A stretch of DNA of 5,211 nucleotides from Bryobacterales bacterium (lineage in GTDB: Bacteria > Acidobacteriota > Terriglobia > Bryobacterales > Bryobacteraceae): positions 1 through 5,211 of the forward strand of contig PLGA01000402.1 in assembly GCA_003139735.1 (NCBI GenBank). The letters run 5' to 3'. The position numbers and the translations under genes are program-made. The notes beneath the pieces were generated by a model. It was not told the DNA's origin and ran no database searches. It saw only the letters and a list, made by a program, of their open reading frames with translations. Below are positions 1-5,211 of the stretch, piece after piece; the first letter of the stretch is position 1; every line of letters begins with the position of its first letter.

Positions 1-68
1 GATGAACGCCGATGAACGCAGATGGAAAATAAATGAGTTATCGGCGTCGATCTGCGTTCATCGGCGGC
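1..68. repeat. Inverted array of a 10-nt unit with a perfect 17-bp inverted repeat
   Basis: Positions 7-23 (cgccgatgaacgcagat) are the exact reverse complement of positions 50-66, giving a 17-bp stem with a 26-nt AT-richer loop (24-49). Each arm is built from 10-nt units: gatgaacgc occurs at 1-9 and again at 11-19, and atcggcg at 40-46 and again at 60-66, so the element looks like two short tandem arrays facing each other. It may continue to the left of the window. No ORF with coding character covers it. From memory, similar 'atctgcgttcatc' intergenic units are scattered through many bacterial genomes, which would make this a dispersed palindromic repeat, but I cannot check copy number here. 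It could form a hairpin in RNA from either strand. There is no T-run after the right arm, so it is not a typical intrinsic terminator. Confidence 0.75.
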
Positions 69-92
69 CTGAAATGAGTTCTGTCGCAGACT

Positions 93-374
93 ATGAGCAG
101 ACCCGAGAGCTACGCGAGTATTTGGGATGCGGTGGCGGACACCCCCGAGCAGGCTGCGAATCTGAGGGCACGGGCCGAGCTGATGCGGAAGATCGCGGCG
201 CGCCTCAAACAACATGACTGGACACAGGCCGAAGCGGCAGGACGGTGTGGCGTAACGCAGCCACGAATCAACGATCTGCTCCGCGGCCGGGTCTCGCGCT
301 TCTCGCTCGACGCGCTGGTCAACATCGCGACGGCGCTGGGCTGCCGGGTGCGCGTCGATCTCGAAGCTGCCTGA
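93..374 (+). CDS. XRE-family helix-turn-helix protein (HigA-like antitoxin or small regulator)
   Basis: A 93-residue DNA-binding protein. The N-terminal stretch SYASIWDAVADTPEQAANLR (6-25) is the lead-in typical of HigA-like/HTH_37 proteins. The helix-turn-helix lies at about residues 44-65 (TQAEAAGRCGVTQPRINDLL), where the QPRINDLLRG recognition helix is characteristic; the last part (SLDALVNIATALGCRVRVDL) completes the Cro/C1 fold. Family members often act as antitoxins that also repress their own operon. Their usual RelE/HigB-like toxin partner normally sits immediately upstream, but the 92 bp before this gene hold only a repeat and metY follows, so no toxin is visible. ATG at 93 is the only reasonable start because an in-frame TGA lies at 75-77; no Shine-Dalgarno is evident. 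The gene stops 19 bp before metY, so read-through into metY is possible. A specific role as metY regulator is only a guess. Confidence 0.85.
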   Translation: MSRPESYASIWDAVADTPEQAANLRARAELMRKIAARLKQHDWTQAEAAGRCGVTQPRINDLLRGRVSRFSLDALVNIATALGCRVRVDLEAA

Positions 375-378
375 ATGA

Positions 379-1692
<1,314 letters not shown>

Positions 1693-1711
1693 CGGGTCCG
1701 CCCCACCCCAT

Positions 1712-2686
1712 CTATTTCCCGGACTTGACCTGGGCCAGAATGAGAGCCGAATCGGCGGCGGAGAGCTGGCCGGTTTGCGGCGTCACGGGCTTGTCCAACT
1801 GGAACGCGACGCCGGCCGCGGTGTGCGAGGGCATCCTGTAGTAGAGCACCAGGTCCGACCGCAGGCCCGACAGCGATTGGCCGTAGATCCGTTGCAGCGC
1901 CGCGTCGGAGTTCTCGCCGGCCGCCAGGGCCCCGACGAAAGCTCCGAACTTCGGACTGTACTCTTTCTGGAACATCAGCATGTGGGTCAATTGCCAGGCG
2001 ATGCCCTGGTAATCCACCGACAGGCTGGACCCGATGTCGGCCAGGGTATTGGTGCGGCCCAAGGCGGGATTGGGGGCATCCGCGTAGAAATCCTGCGCCC
2101 CCTTGTCCGTCATGCCTCCTTCCTTGAGCGCGAAGAACGTCCGCAAGTCCAGGTCCGGCATGGTGGTCGTGTGGAAGTCGCGGTTGGGCGCTATCCCAAT
2201 CACCAGGTGTCCGTTATCGATGCGCAGGGTGCAGTAAAGCTCGGTAAGCCCCAGCCTGAGCCAGTAGGGCATCTTCGCATTCGTGCGGTCGAGCAGCAGC
2301 CTGACATACTCGCGCACGCCATACTGGTACATCTCCGGCTTGAGACCGGAAAGGACGATGGTGACGCGCTCGGCGTTGGCTTCGGAAAAGGCCTTGCCGG
2401 CCGAAACGCCCGCCGGCTGATGGGAGTTGAACTCCCCAGGGGTCTTGAAACCGACGATCCTCACGGGCGCCGCAAAGGGGTCCTGGCCGCCGGTGGCTTT
2501 GAGAAGGTACCCGCGCACCGTCTCAAAGTGCGTCAGAGCCGCCGTGGCTGCGGCTTCGTTGTCGGTTGTATAGAGCTCGAAATGGTCGGAAACGGCTTTC
2601 ACCAGCTTGGTGTCGGCCGCGAAGGAACTGGCAAGGGGCAACAGGCTCGTCAGCGCCAGGGTAATCGTGGCATAGCGCACACGCAT
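1712..2686 (-). CDS. Secreted peptidase-MA-like protein lacking the zinc ligands (putative pseudo-peptidase)
   Basis: A 324-residue predicted exported protein of unknown function. Residues 1-23 form a signal peptide (MRVR, hydrophobic core, SFA before a cut ahead of Ala24). The mature start DHFELYTTDNEAAATAALTH (34-53), the central REYVRLLLDRTNAKMPYWLR (125-144) and the later YQGIAWQLTHMLMFQKEY (226-243) match the layout of secreted acidobacterial peptidase-MA/DUF1570-type proteins. In those the centre reads HEYVH, 15 residues, then the Glu of WLNEGLAE. Here both His are Arg (125, 129) and the third-ligand Glu is Leu145, at the same spacing; only the catalytic Glu126 and a downstream Glu149 remain. 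A hydrolase activity is therefore unlikely, and a binding or structural role is more plausible (inference). Many relatives carry C-terminal TPRs, but this one ends without them. The start is ATG 2686, supported by GGAGGT six nt upstream. The family assignment is from recall of motifs. Confidence 0.75.
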   Translation of the reverse strand: MRVRYATITLALTSLLPLASSFAADTKLVKAVSDHFELYTTDNEAAATAALTHFETVRGYLLKATGGQDPFAAPVRIVGFKTPGEFNSHQPAGVSAGKAFSEANAERVTIVLSGLKPEMYQYGVREYVRLLLDRTNAKMPYWLRLGLTELYCTLRIDNGHLVIGIAPNRDFHTTTMPDLDLRTFFALKEGGMTDKGAQDFYADAPNPALGRTNTLADIGSSLSVDYQGIAWQLTHMLMFQKEYSPKFGAFVGALAAGENSDAALQRIYGQSLSGLRSDLVLYYRMPSHTAAGVAFQLDKPVTPQTGQLSAADSALILAQVKSGK

Positions 2687-2692
2687 TCACTT

Positions 2693-2699
2693 ACCTCCG
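2693..2699 (-). promoter_or_regulatory. Strong Shine-Dalgarno for the peptidase-MA-like gene
   Basis: On the minus strand the sequence reads cggaggt, then 6 nt, then ATG at 2686. This is the best ribosome-binding site in the window and fixes the start of the secreted protein, which then begins directly with its signal peptide. Confidence 0.85.
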
Positions 2700-2721
2700 T
2701 AATTGACGATAGACAGGTTTT

Positions 2722-2750
2722 ATTGTCTTCCATCATGGGGCGGAGCGCAA
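2722..2750 (-). promoter_or_regulatory. Possible sigma-70-like promoter for the peptidase-MA-like gene
   Basis: On the minus strand TTGCGC (2745-2750) is followed by a 17-nt spacer and GACAAT (2722-2727), about 35 nt upstream of the start codon. The -35 and -10 are each partial matches. Its place just after the upstream operon's terminator, where a new transcript must begin, is the main support. Acidobacterial promoter consensus is poorly known to me, so this is tentative. Confidence 0.3.
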
Positions 2751-2783
2751 GGGGAAAGAAAACGTCGGCAAGGACGCCGACGT
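2751..2783 (-). terminator. Intrinsic (Rho-independent) terminator after the suhB-type gene
   Basis: On the minus strand a perfect 8-bp stem acgtcggc / gccgacgt (2776-2783 with 2762-2769) encloses a 6-nt loop and runs straight into ttttctttcccc (down to 2751). A GC-rich stem plus a U-rich tail in the direction of the operon is the classic arrangement. It lies about 50 bp past the stop of the inositol monophosphatase gene and separates it from the next minus-strand gene. Confidence 0.8.
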
Positions 2784-2788
2784 GGCAA

Positions 2789-2831
2789 CCTAAAAGGTCG
2801 CTCCACAGCCTGAAAGGTCACAACACAGCCT
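2789..2831. repeat. Two-copy 20-bp imperfect tandem repeat in the 3' untranslated region
   Basis: Unit 1 (2789-2808) is cctaaaaggtcgctccacag and unit 2 (2809-2828) is cctgaaaggtcacaacacag; 16 of 20 positions agree, and cct at 2829-2831 begins a third copy. It fills almost all the space between the suhB-type stop codon (2835-2837) and the terminator hairpin. The first unit also holds a small palindrome, acct-aaa-aggt (2788-2798). Together with the terminator hairpin it may be one dispersed 3'-UTR element; that is an inference and depends on whether other copies exist in the genome. Confidence 0.6.
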
Positions 2832-2834
2832 ACG

Positions 2835-3647
2835 CTAGTCCATGTCGGGCATGGGCATGCGCAATTTGCCTTGGAAGACCTCGGCCAGGAACGCCAGCGT
2901 GGGCTCGTGAAGGGAGCCGTTATCGGCCAGCACGTGCGGCGACGAATTGATATCGTGCGGGGCCCCGCGCATGTCGGAGACGCGGCCGCCGGCTTCCTGC
3001 ACCAGGAGCACGCCCGCGGCCATATCCCAGGGCATCAGACCGAATTCCCAGAAAAAATCGAGCCGTCCGGAGGCCACATAGGCCAAATCGATGGCGGCCG
3101 AACCGGTGCGCCGCACACCGTGCGAGGCCATGGCCACCTGGTAATAGAAGTGGATATTGACGTCGTGGCTGCGCTTGCGGCTGGGAAAGCCGGTGGATGA
3201 CAGGCTCTCGCCCAGGTTTCGGACGCCGGAGACGCGGATGCGCTTGCCGTTCAGGTACGCGCCGGAGCCGCGTTCGGCTGAAAACATCTCTTGCCGGATG
3301 GGGTCGTACACCACGCCGGCGACCGCCTCGCCAGCCCGCTGAAGGCCCATGGTGATGTTGAACATGGGGAAGCCGTGCGCAAAATTGGTAGTGCCGTCGA
3401 GCGGATCCACGTACCAGCGATATTCGGAGGAGGTTTCGTGGCCGCCGCCTTCCTCCGCCACGATGGCATGCGAGGGGAAATGCGTCAGCAGGCGCTCCAC
3501 CACCAGCTTTTCGGAGGCGCGGTCGGCTTCCGTCACCAGGTCGAACTCGCCCTTGAGCTCGAAGCGCACGCGGCGCTCGAAGTAACCCGCCAGCAACGCG
3601 CCGGCCTCGCGGGCGATCTCCACGGCCGTTTCCAGATAACCGGCCAC
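2835..3647 (-). CDS. suhB: Inositol monophosphatase family protein (SuhB-like)
   Basis: A 270-residue cytoplasmic Mg-dependent phosphatase, the normal length for the family. It would hydrolyse myo-inositol-1-phosphate or a similar sugar phosphate. Metal-site motifs are intact: DLVTEADRASE (36-46), AEE (64-66) with the ligand Glu, the first signature DPLDGTTNF (81-89) with Asp81, Asp84, Gly85 and Thr86, and the second signature PWDMAAGVLLVQEAGG (206-221) with Asp208. DGTTNFAHGFPMFNITMGL resembles SuhB-type enzymes more than CysQ or HisN, but substrate cannot be fixed from sequence. In E. coli SuhB also joins the NusA antitermination complex; whether that applies here is unknown. The start is GTG at 3645-3647, only 2 nt after the stop of the Hfq-like gene, with AGGAAG (3658-3663) 10 nt upstream inside that gene, so translation is probably coupled. 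It is the last gene before the terminator. Confidence 0.9.
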   Translation of the reverse strand: MAGYLETAVEIAREAGALLAGYFERRVRFELKGEFDLVTEADRASEKLVVERLLTHFPSHAIVAEEGGGHETSSEYRWYVDPLDGTTNFAHGFPMFNITMGLQRAGEAVAGVVYDPIRQEMFSAERGSGAYLNGKRIRVSGVRNLGESLSSTGFPSRKRSHDVNIHFYYQVAMASHGVRRTGSAAIDLAYVASGRLDFFWEFGLMPWDMAAGVLLVQEAGGRVSDMRGAPHDINSSPHVLADNGSLHEPTLAFLAEVFQGKLRMPMPDMD

Positions 3648-3649
3648 CG

Positions 3650-3886
3650 CTATTTATCTTCCTGAAGGTATTGGATATCGTGCTTGAACACGAACAGATT
3701 CGGCTCGCCCTTGCGGGTCAGGCGAATAAAGGACTGGTCGTAGTATTCAATGGTTCCGGCGACTTCTTCTCCGCCCAGCAGTTTCACGCGCACGGGGGTG
3801 GCATTGGCGATGAGCTGCTTCAGGTACTTGGCCTCTTCGAAGGTTTGTTCCGGCGCTCTGGCGGACTTTCCAGCCTGTTGCAACAA
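3650..3886 (-). CDS. hfq: Hfq/LSm-like RNA-binding protein (divergent acidobacterial type)
   Basis: A 78-residue protein with an LSm/Hfq fold. After a short flexible N-terminus, EQTFEEAKYLKQLIANATPV (13-32) matches the Hfq N-terminal helix and first strand. The Sm1 region runs through VRVKLLGGEEVAGTIEYYDQ (32-51), where Hfq has [20 protein letters not shown]. The Sm2 region is NLFVFKHDIQYL (63-74), keeping the Phe/Tyr-Lys-His triad (67-69) that binds the uridine-rich end of RNA in Hfq. Differences from the E. coli protein are a two-residue longer variable loop (TRKGEP), no arginine patch on the rim (LKQLIANATPV instead of ALRRERVPV), and no long C-terminal tail. The frame stays open to an ATG at 3997, but that start would overlap the VWA gene by 98 nt. 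I prefer TTG at 3884-3886, which follows GGAAAGG by 7 nt; a second TTG follows directly. The RNA-chaperone role is inferred from the fold. Confidence 0.8.
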   Translation of the reverse strand: MLQQAGKSARAPEQTFEEAKYLKQLIANATPVRVKLLGGEEVAGTIEYYDQSFIRLTRKGEPNLFVFKHDIQYLQEDK

Positions 3887-3893
3887 CGTATGA

Positions 3894-3900
3894 CCTTTCC
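3894..3900 (-). promoter_or_regulatory. Shine-Dalgarno deciding the TTG start of the Hfq-like gene
   Basis: On the minus strand GGAAAGG overlaps the last base of the VWA gene's TAG stop and lies 7 nt before TTG at 3886. No ATG or GTG lies between this site and the conserved LSm domain, which is why a TTG start is preferred over the far upstream ATG. Confidence 0.6.
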
Positions 3901-4892
3901 TACTGCTTCCTGGTCTTGTCGGGAGCTTTCCTGGTGGTTTCGGAGGACACCGACGATCGGGCATCCGAGGGACCGGCCGCAGCCTCGACTTCACCATAAT
4001 AGCCGTTGCGCGCCGATACCCGCAATTCGGGACTTTTGACGCGTACTTCGAGCTTGTGAAAACGGTCGCTCGTGGGCGGCGCGCCGTGGGGATAGAAGCC
4101 CAGCATATACTGCGTGCGCAGCTCCGTGACGATCGCGGAGAAGGCGCTATCGAGTTCGGCCCCGAGCGTGGGGAGGAAGGTGCGGCCGCCGGTCCCTTCG
4201 GCCATGAAGGTCAGGACGTGCTCACCGCCGATGTTGCGGCCGGCGTCGTTGGTAATCGGCACGACCACCACCGGATAGATGGTGGCATCGGCCAGTTGGG
4301 CGGCTTCGAGCGCCTGGTGGGAAGTGGTCTTGGAGTAGGTGTCGTCGCCGTCGGTGACGATGATAATGACTTTGCGGCCTGCGCGCTTTTCGAGCGACCG
4401 CGAGCCGAGGAGGATGGCGTCGAAGAGCGCCGTCGCGCCCTCCGGAACCAGGTAGTGGAAGCGCTGTTCGAGCGACAGGTAGTCGTGCGTGAAGTCGCGG
4501 AGTTGCGTGACGTCGGCATTGACGCCGTAGAGGGCCACGGCGTCGCGGGCGCTGCCTTCGGAGAAGAGCGCGCGCAGAAACCGGCTGGCCGAATCGGTTT
4601 CGTACTTCAGATCCTTGCCGGTGGAGCCGCTGGTATCGATCATCAGGACGATGGAAACCGGCTGGTCGGTCTGGCGCTCAAACACCGCCAGATCCTGGTG
4701 GACGCCGTTATCGAAGACATCGAAATCCTCTTTGTGGAGGGCCCCGACCAGATTGCCGGCCTGGTTCCTGACGGTGGCCACCACGTGCACCAGATTGACG
4801 TTGGCGTGGAATACGGCCGGCTGCTGGGCCATGGCCAGGATGGCCGCCAGGCAGAGCAGGGCAAGTCCCCAGCCCGCGGCTTTACCGCGCAT
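3900..4892 (-). CDS. Secreted VWFA-related domain protein
   Basis: A 330-residue predicted exported protein. It begins with a signal peptide (MRGK, then a hydrophobic core to AMA, cut after Ala22). A short beta-rich lead follows (VNLVHVVATVRNQAGNLVGA, with KEDFDVFDNG), typical of the acidobacterial 'VWFA-related' family. The von Willebrand A domain has a complete metal-ion-dependent adhesion site: DTSGS (86-90), Thr154 in GATALFDAI, and Asp181 in VTDGDD. After the domain come QYMLGFYP and FHKLEVRVKSPELRVSARNGYY, the family's usual C-terminal beta segment, then a charged, Ser/Lys/Arg-rich tail of about 25 residues that is probably disordered. Such domains usually bind protein partners through a metal ion; the partner is unknown. 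ATG 4892 is chosen over ATG 4928 because it starts at the signal peptide, has AAGGAGAGG upstream, and overlaps the moaE stop by only 11 nt. Confidence 0.88.
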   Translation of the reverse strand: MRGKAAGWGLALLCLAAILAMAQQPAVFHANVNLVHVVATVRNQAGNLVGALHKEDFDVFDNGVHQDLAVFERQTDQPVSIVLMIDTSGSTGKDLKYETDSASRFLRALFSEGSARDAVALYGVNADVTQLRDFTHDYLSLEQRFHYLVPEGATALFDAILLGSRSLEKRAGRKVIIIVTDGDDTYSKTTSHQALEAAQLADATIYPVVVVPITNDAGRNIGGEHVLTFMAEGTGGRTFLPTLGAELDSAFSAIVTELRTQYMLGFYPHGAPPTSDRFHKLEVRVKSPELRVSARNGYYGEVEAAAGPSDARSSVSSETTRKAPDKTRKQ

Positions 4893-5211
4893 CGCGGGCC
4901 GCCTCTCCTTCGGACCAGACCTCGCCATCTTCGAAGTACTCCTTCTTCCAGATGGGGACCGCCTGCTTGAGCCTGTCGATGGCTTCGAGCGCGGCCTCGA
5001 AGGCCGGCCGGCGGTGCGGGGCGGTGACCACTATCGCCACGCTGGTTTCGCCCACCAGCAGACGGCCCAGGCGGTGCACCATGGCGATGCGGCAGATCTC
5101 GCGCGCGGCGGCGATTTCGCGCCCAATCCGCGCCATGGTCCGGAGCGCCATGGGCTCGTAGCCCTCGTATTCCAGGAAGCGCGTGCGGCGGCCCTTGGTG
5201 TTGTTGCGGAC
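4882..5211 (-). CDS. moaE: Molybdopterin synthase catalytic subunit, partial at the window edge
   Basis: The reading frame is open to the right edge, so the 5' end is missing; 109 residues are visible of the roughly 140-150 usual for MoaE. MoaE with MoaD inserts the dithiolene sulfurs into precursor Z to make molybdopterin in the cytoplasm. The visible part starts VRNNTKGRRTRFLEYEGYEP (1-20), the conserved MoaE segment after the first strand, and continues through MVHRLGRLLVGETSVAI (44-60), PHRRPAF (65-71), and IDRLKQAVPIWKKEYFEDGE (78-97). Lys82 and Lys89 correspond to the two active-site lysines of E. coli MoaE (119 and 126). An internal ATG at 5149-5151 falls within the conserved EYEGYEPM block and is not the start. 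The stop overlaps the VWA gene start. Other molybdenum cofactor genes may lie beyond the edge; none is visible here. Confidence 0.93.
   Translation of the reverse strand, partial: VRNNTKGRRTRFLEYEGYEPMALRTMARIGREIAAAREICRIAMVHRLGRLLVGETSVAIVVTAPHRRPAFEAALEAIDRLKQAVPIWKKEYFEDGEVWSEGEAARDAR
4902..4910 (-). promoter_or_regulatory. Shine-Dalgarno supporting the internal ATG start of the VWA gene
   Basis: On the minus strand AAGGAGAGG lies inside the 3' end of moaE, 9 nt before ATG 4892. This supports the shorter VWA protein and suggests its translation is coupled to termination of moaE. Confidence 0.6.

Noticed and set aside
1..92. CRISPR array at the left edge
   Set aside because: The repeats are 10-nt units without spacers and are arranged as an inverted pair, not direct repeats with unique spacers.
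2..217. 71-codon plus-strand frame starting in the edge repeat
   Set aside because: It is made of the 10-nt repeat and then an out-of-frame reading of the HTH gene; no ribosome-binding site or domain.
1693..1730. Possible bidirectional terminator between metY and the convergent gene
   Set aside because: Only a 5-bp match (gtccg 1696-1700 with cggac 1720-1724) around a 19-nt loop, without a T-run; too weak to call.
1775..2950. 391-codon open frame on the plus strand opposite the peptidase-MA-like gene
   Set aside because: The minus-strand gene has a signal peptide, a strong Shine-Dalgarno and family landmarks. The plus frame runs through the terminator and into the suhB-like gene and shows shadow-type composition.
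4056..4970. 304-codon open frame on the plus strand opposite the VWA gene
   Set aside because: It mirrors the VWA coding sequence, and its Gly/Val/Asp/Arg-rich product resembles no family I know. The minus-strand protein has a complete MIDAS motif.

Overview
This is a GC-rich bacterial window (roughly 60% G+C by eye) with tightly packed genes and long antisense shadow frames. The best taxonomic clue is a secreted von Willebrand A protein with the C-terminal layout of the 'VWFA-related' family that is abundant in Acidobacteria. A short secreted peptidase-MA-like protein and an acidobacterial-style Hfq variant point the same way. A Solibacter/Bryobacter-type acidobacterium is my inference, not something the sequence proves.

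Left part, + strand. Positions 1-92 hold no gene but contain an inverted array of a 10-nt unit that forms a perfect 17-bp inverted repeat. Next come a 93-residue XRE/HigA-like helix-turn-helix protein (93-374) and, 19 bp later, metY (394-1692), a PLP-dependent O-acetylhomoserine sulfhydrylase that makes homocysteine from sulfide.

Centre. metY converges on a minus-strand gene (1712-2686) for a secreted protein shaped like the peptidase-MA (gluzincin) family. All three expected zinc ligands are replaced in it (REYVR for HExxH, and Leu for the third-ligand Glu), so it is probably a pseudo-peptidase. It has a strong Shine-Dalgarno and a possible promoter of its own.

Right part, minus strand, read from the right edge inwards: moaE (molybdopterin synthase large subunit, cut by the window edge), a secreted VWA protein, an Hfq/LSm-like RNA-binding protein that seems to start at TTG, and a suhB-type inositol monophosphatase. 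Junctions are an 11-nt overlap, a 13-nt gap and a 2-nt gap, which implies one transcript. That transcript ends at a clear intrinsic terminator (about 2751-2783), which follows a 20-bp imperfect tandem repeat in the 3' untranslated region.

I see no CRISPR array, tRNA, rRNA, insertion sequence or obvious new defence system. The points most worth following are the zinc-ligand-less peptidase-MA protein, the divergent Hfq inside a moaE-VWA-hfq-suhB cluster, and the two repeat elements.
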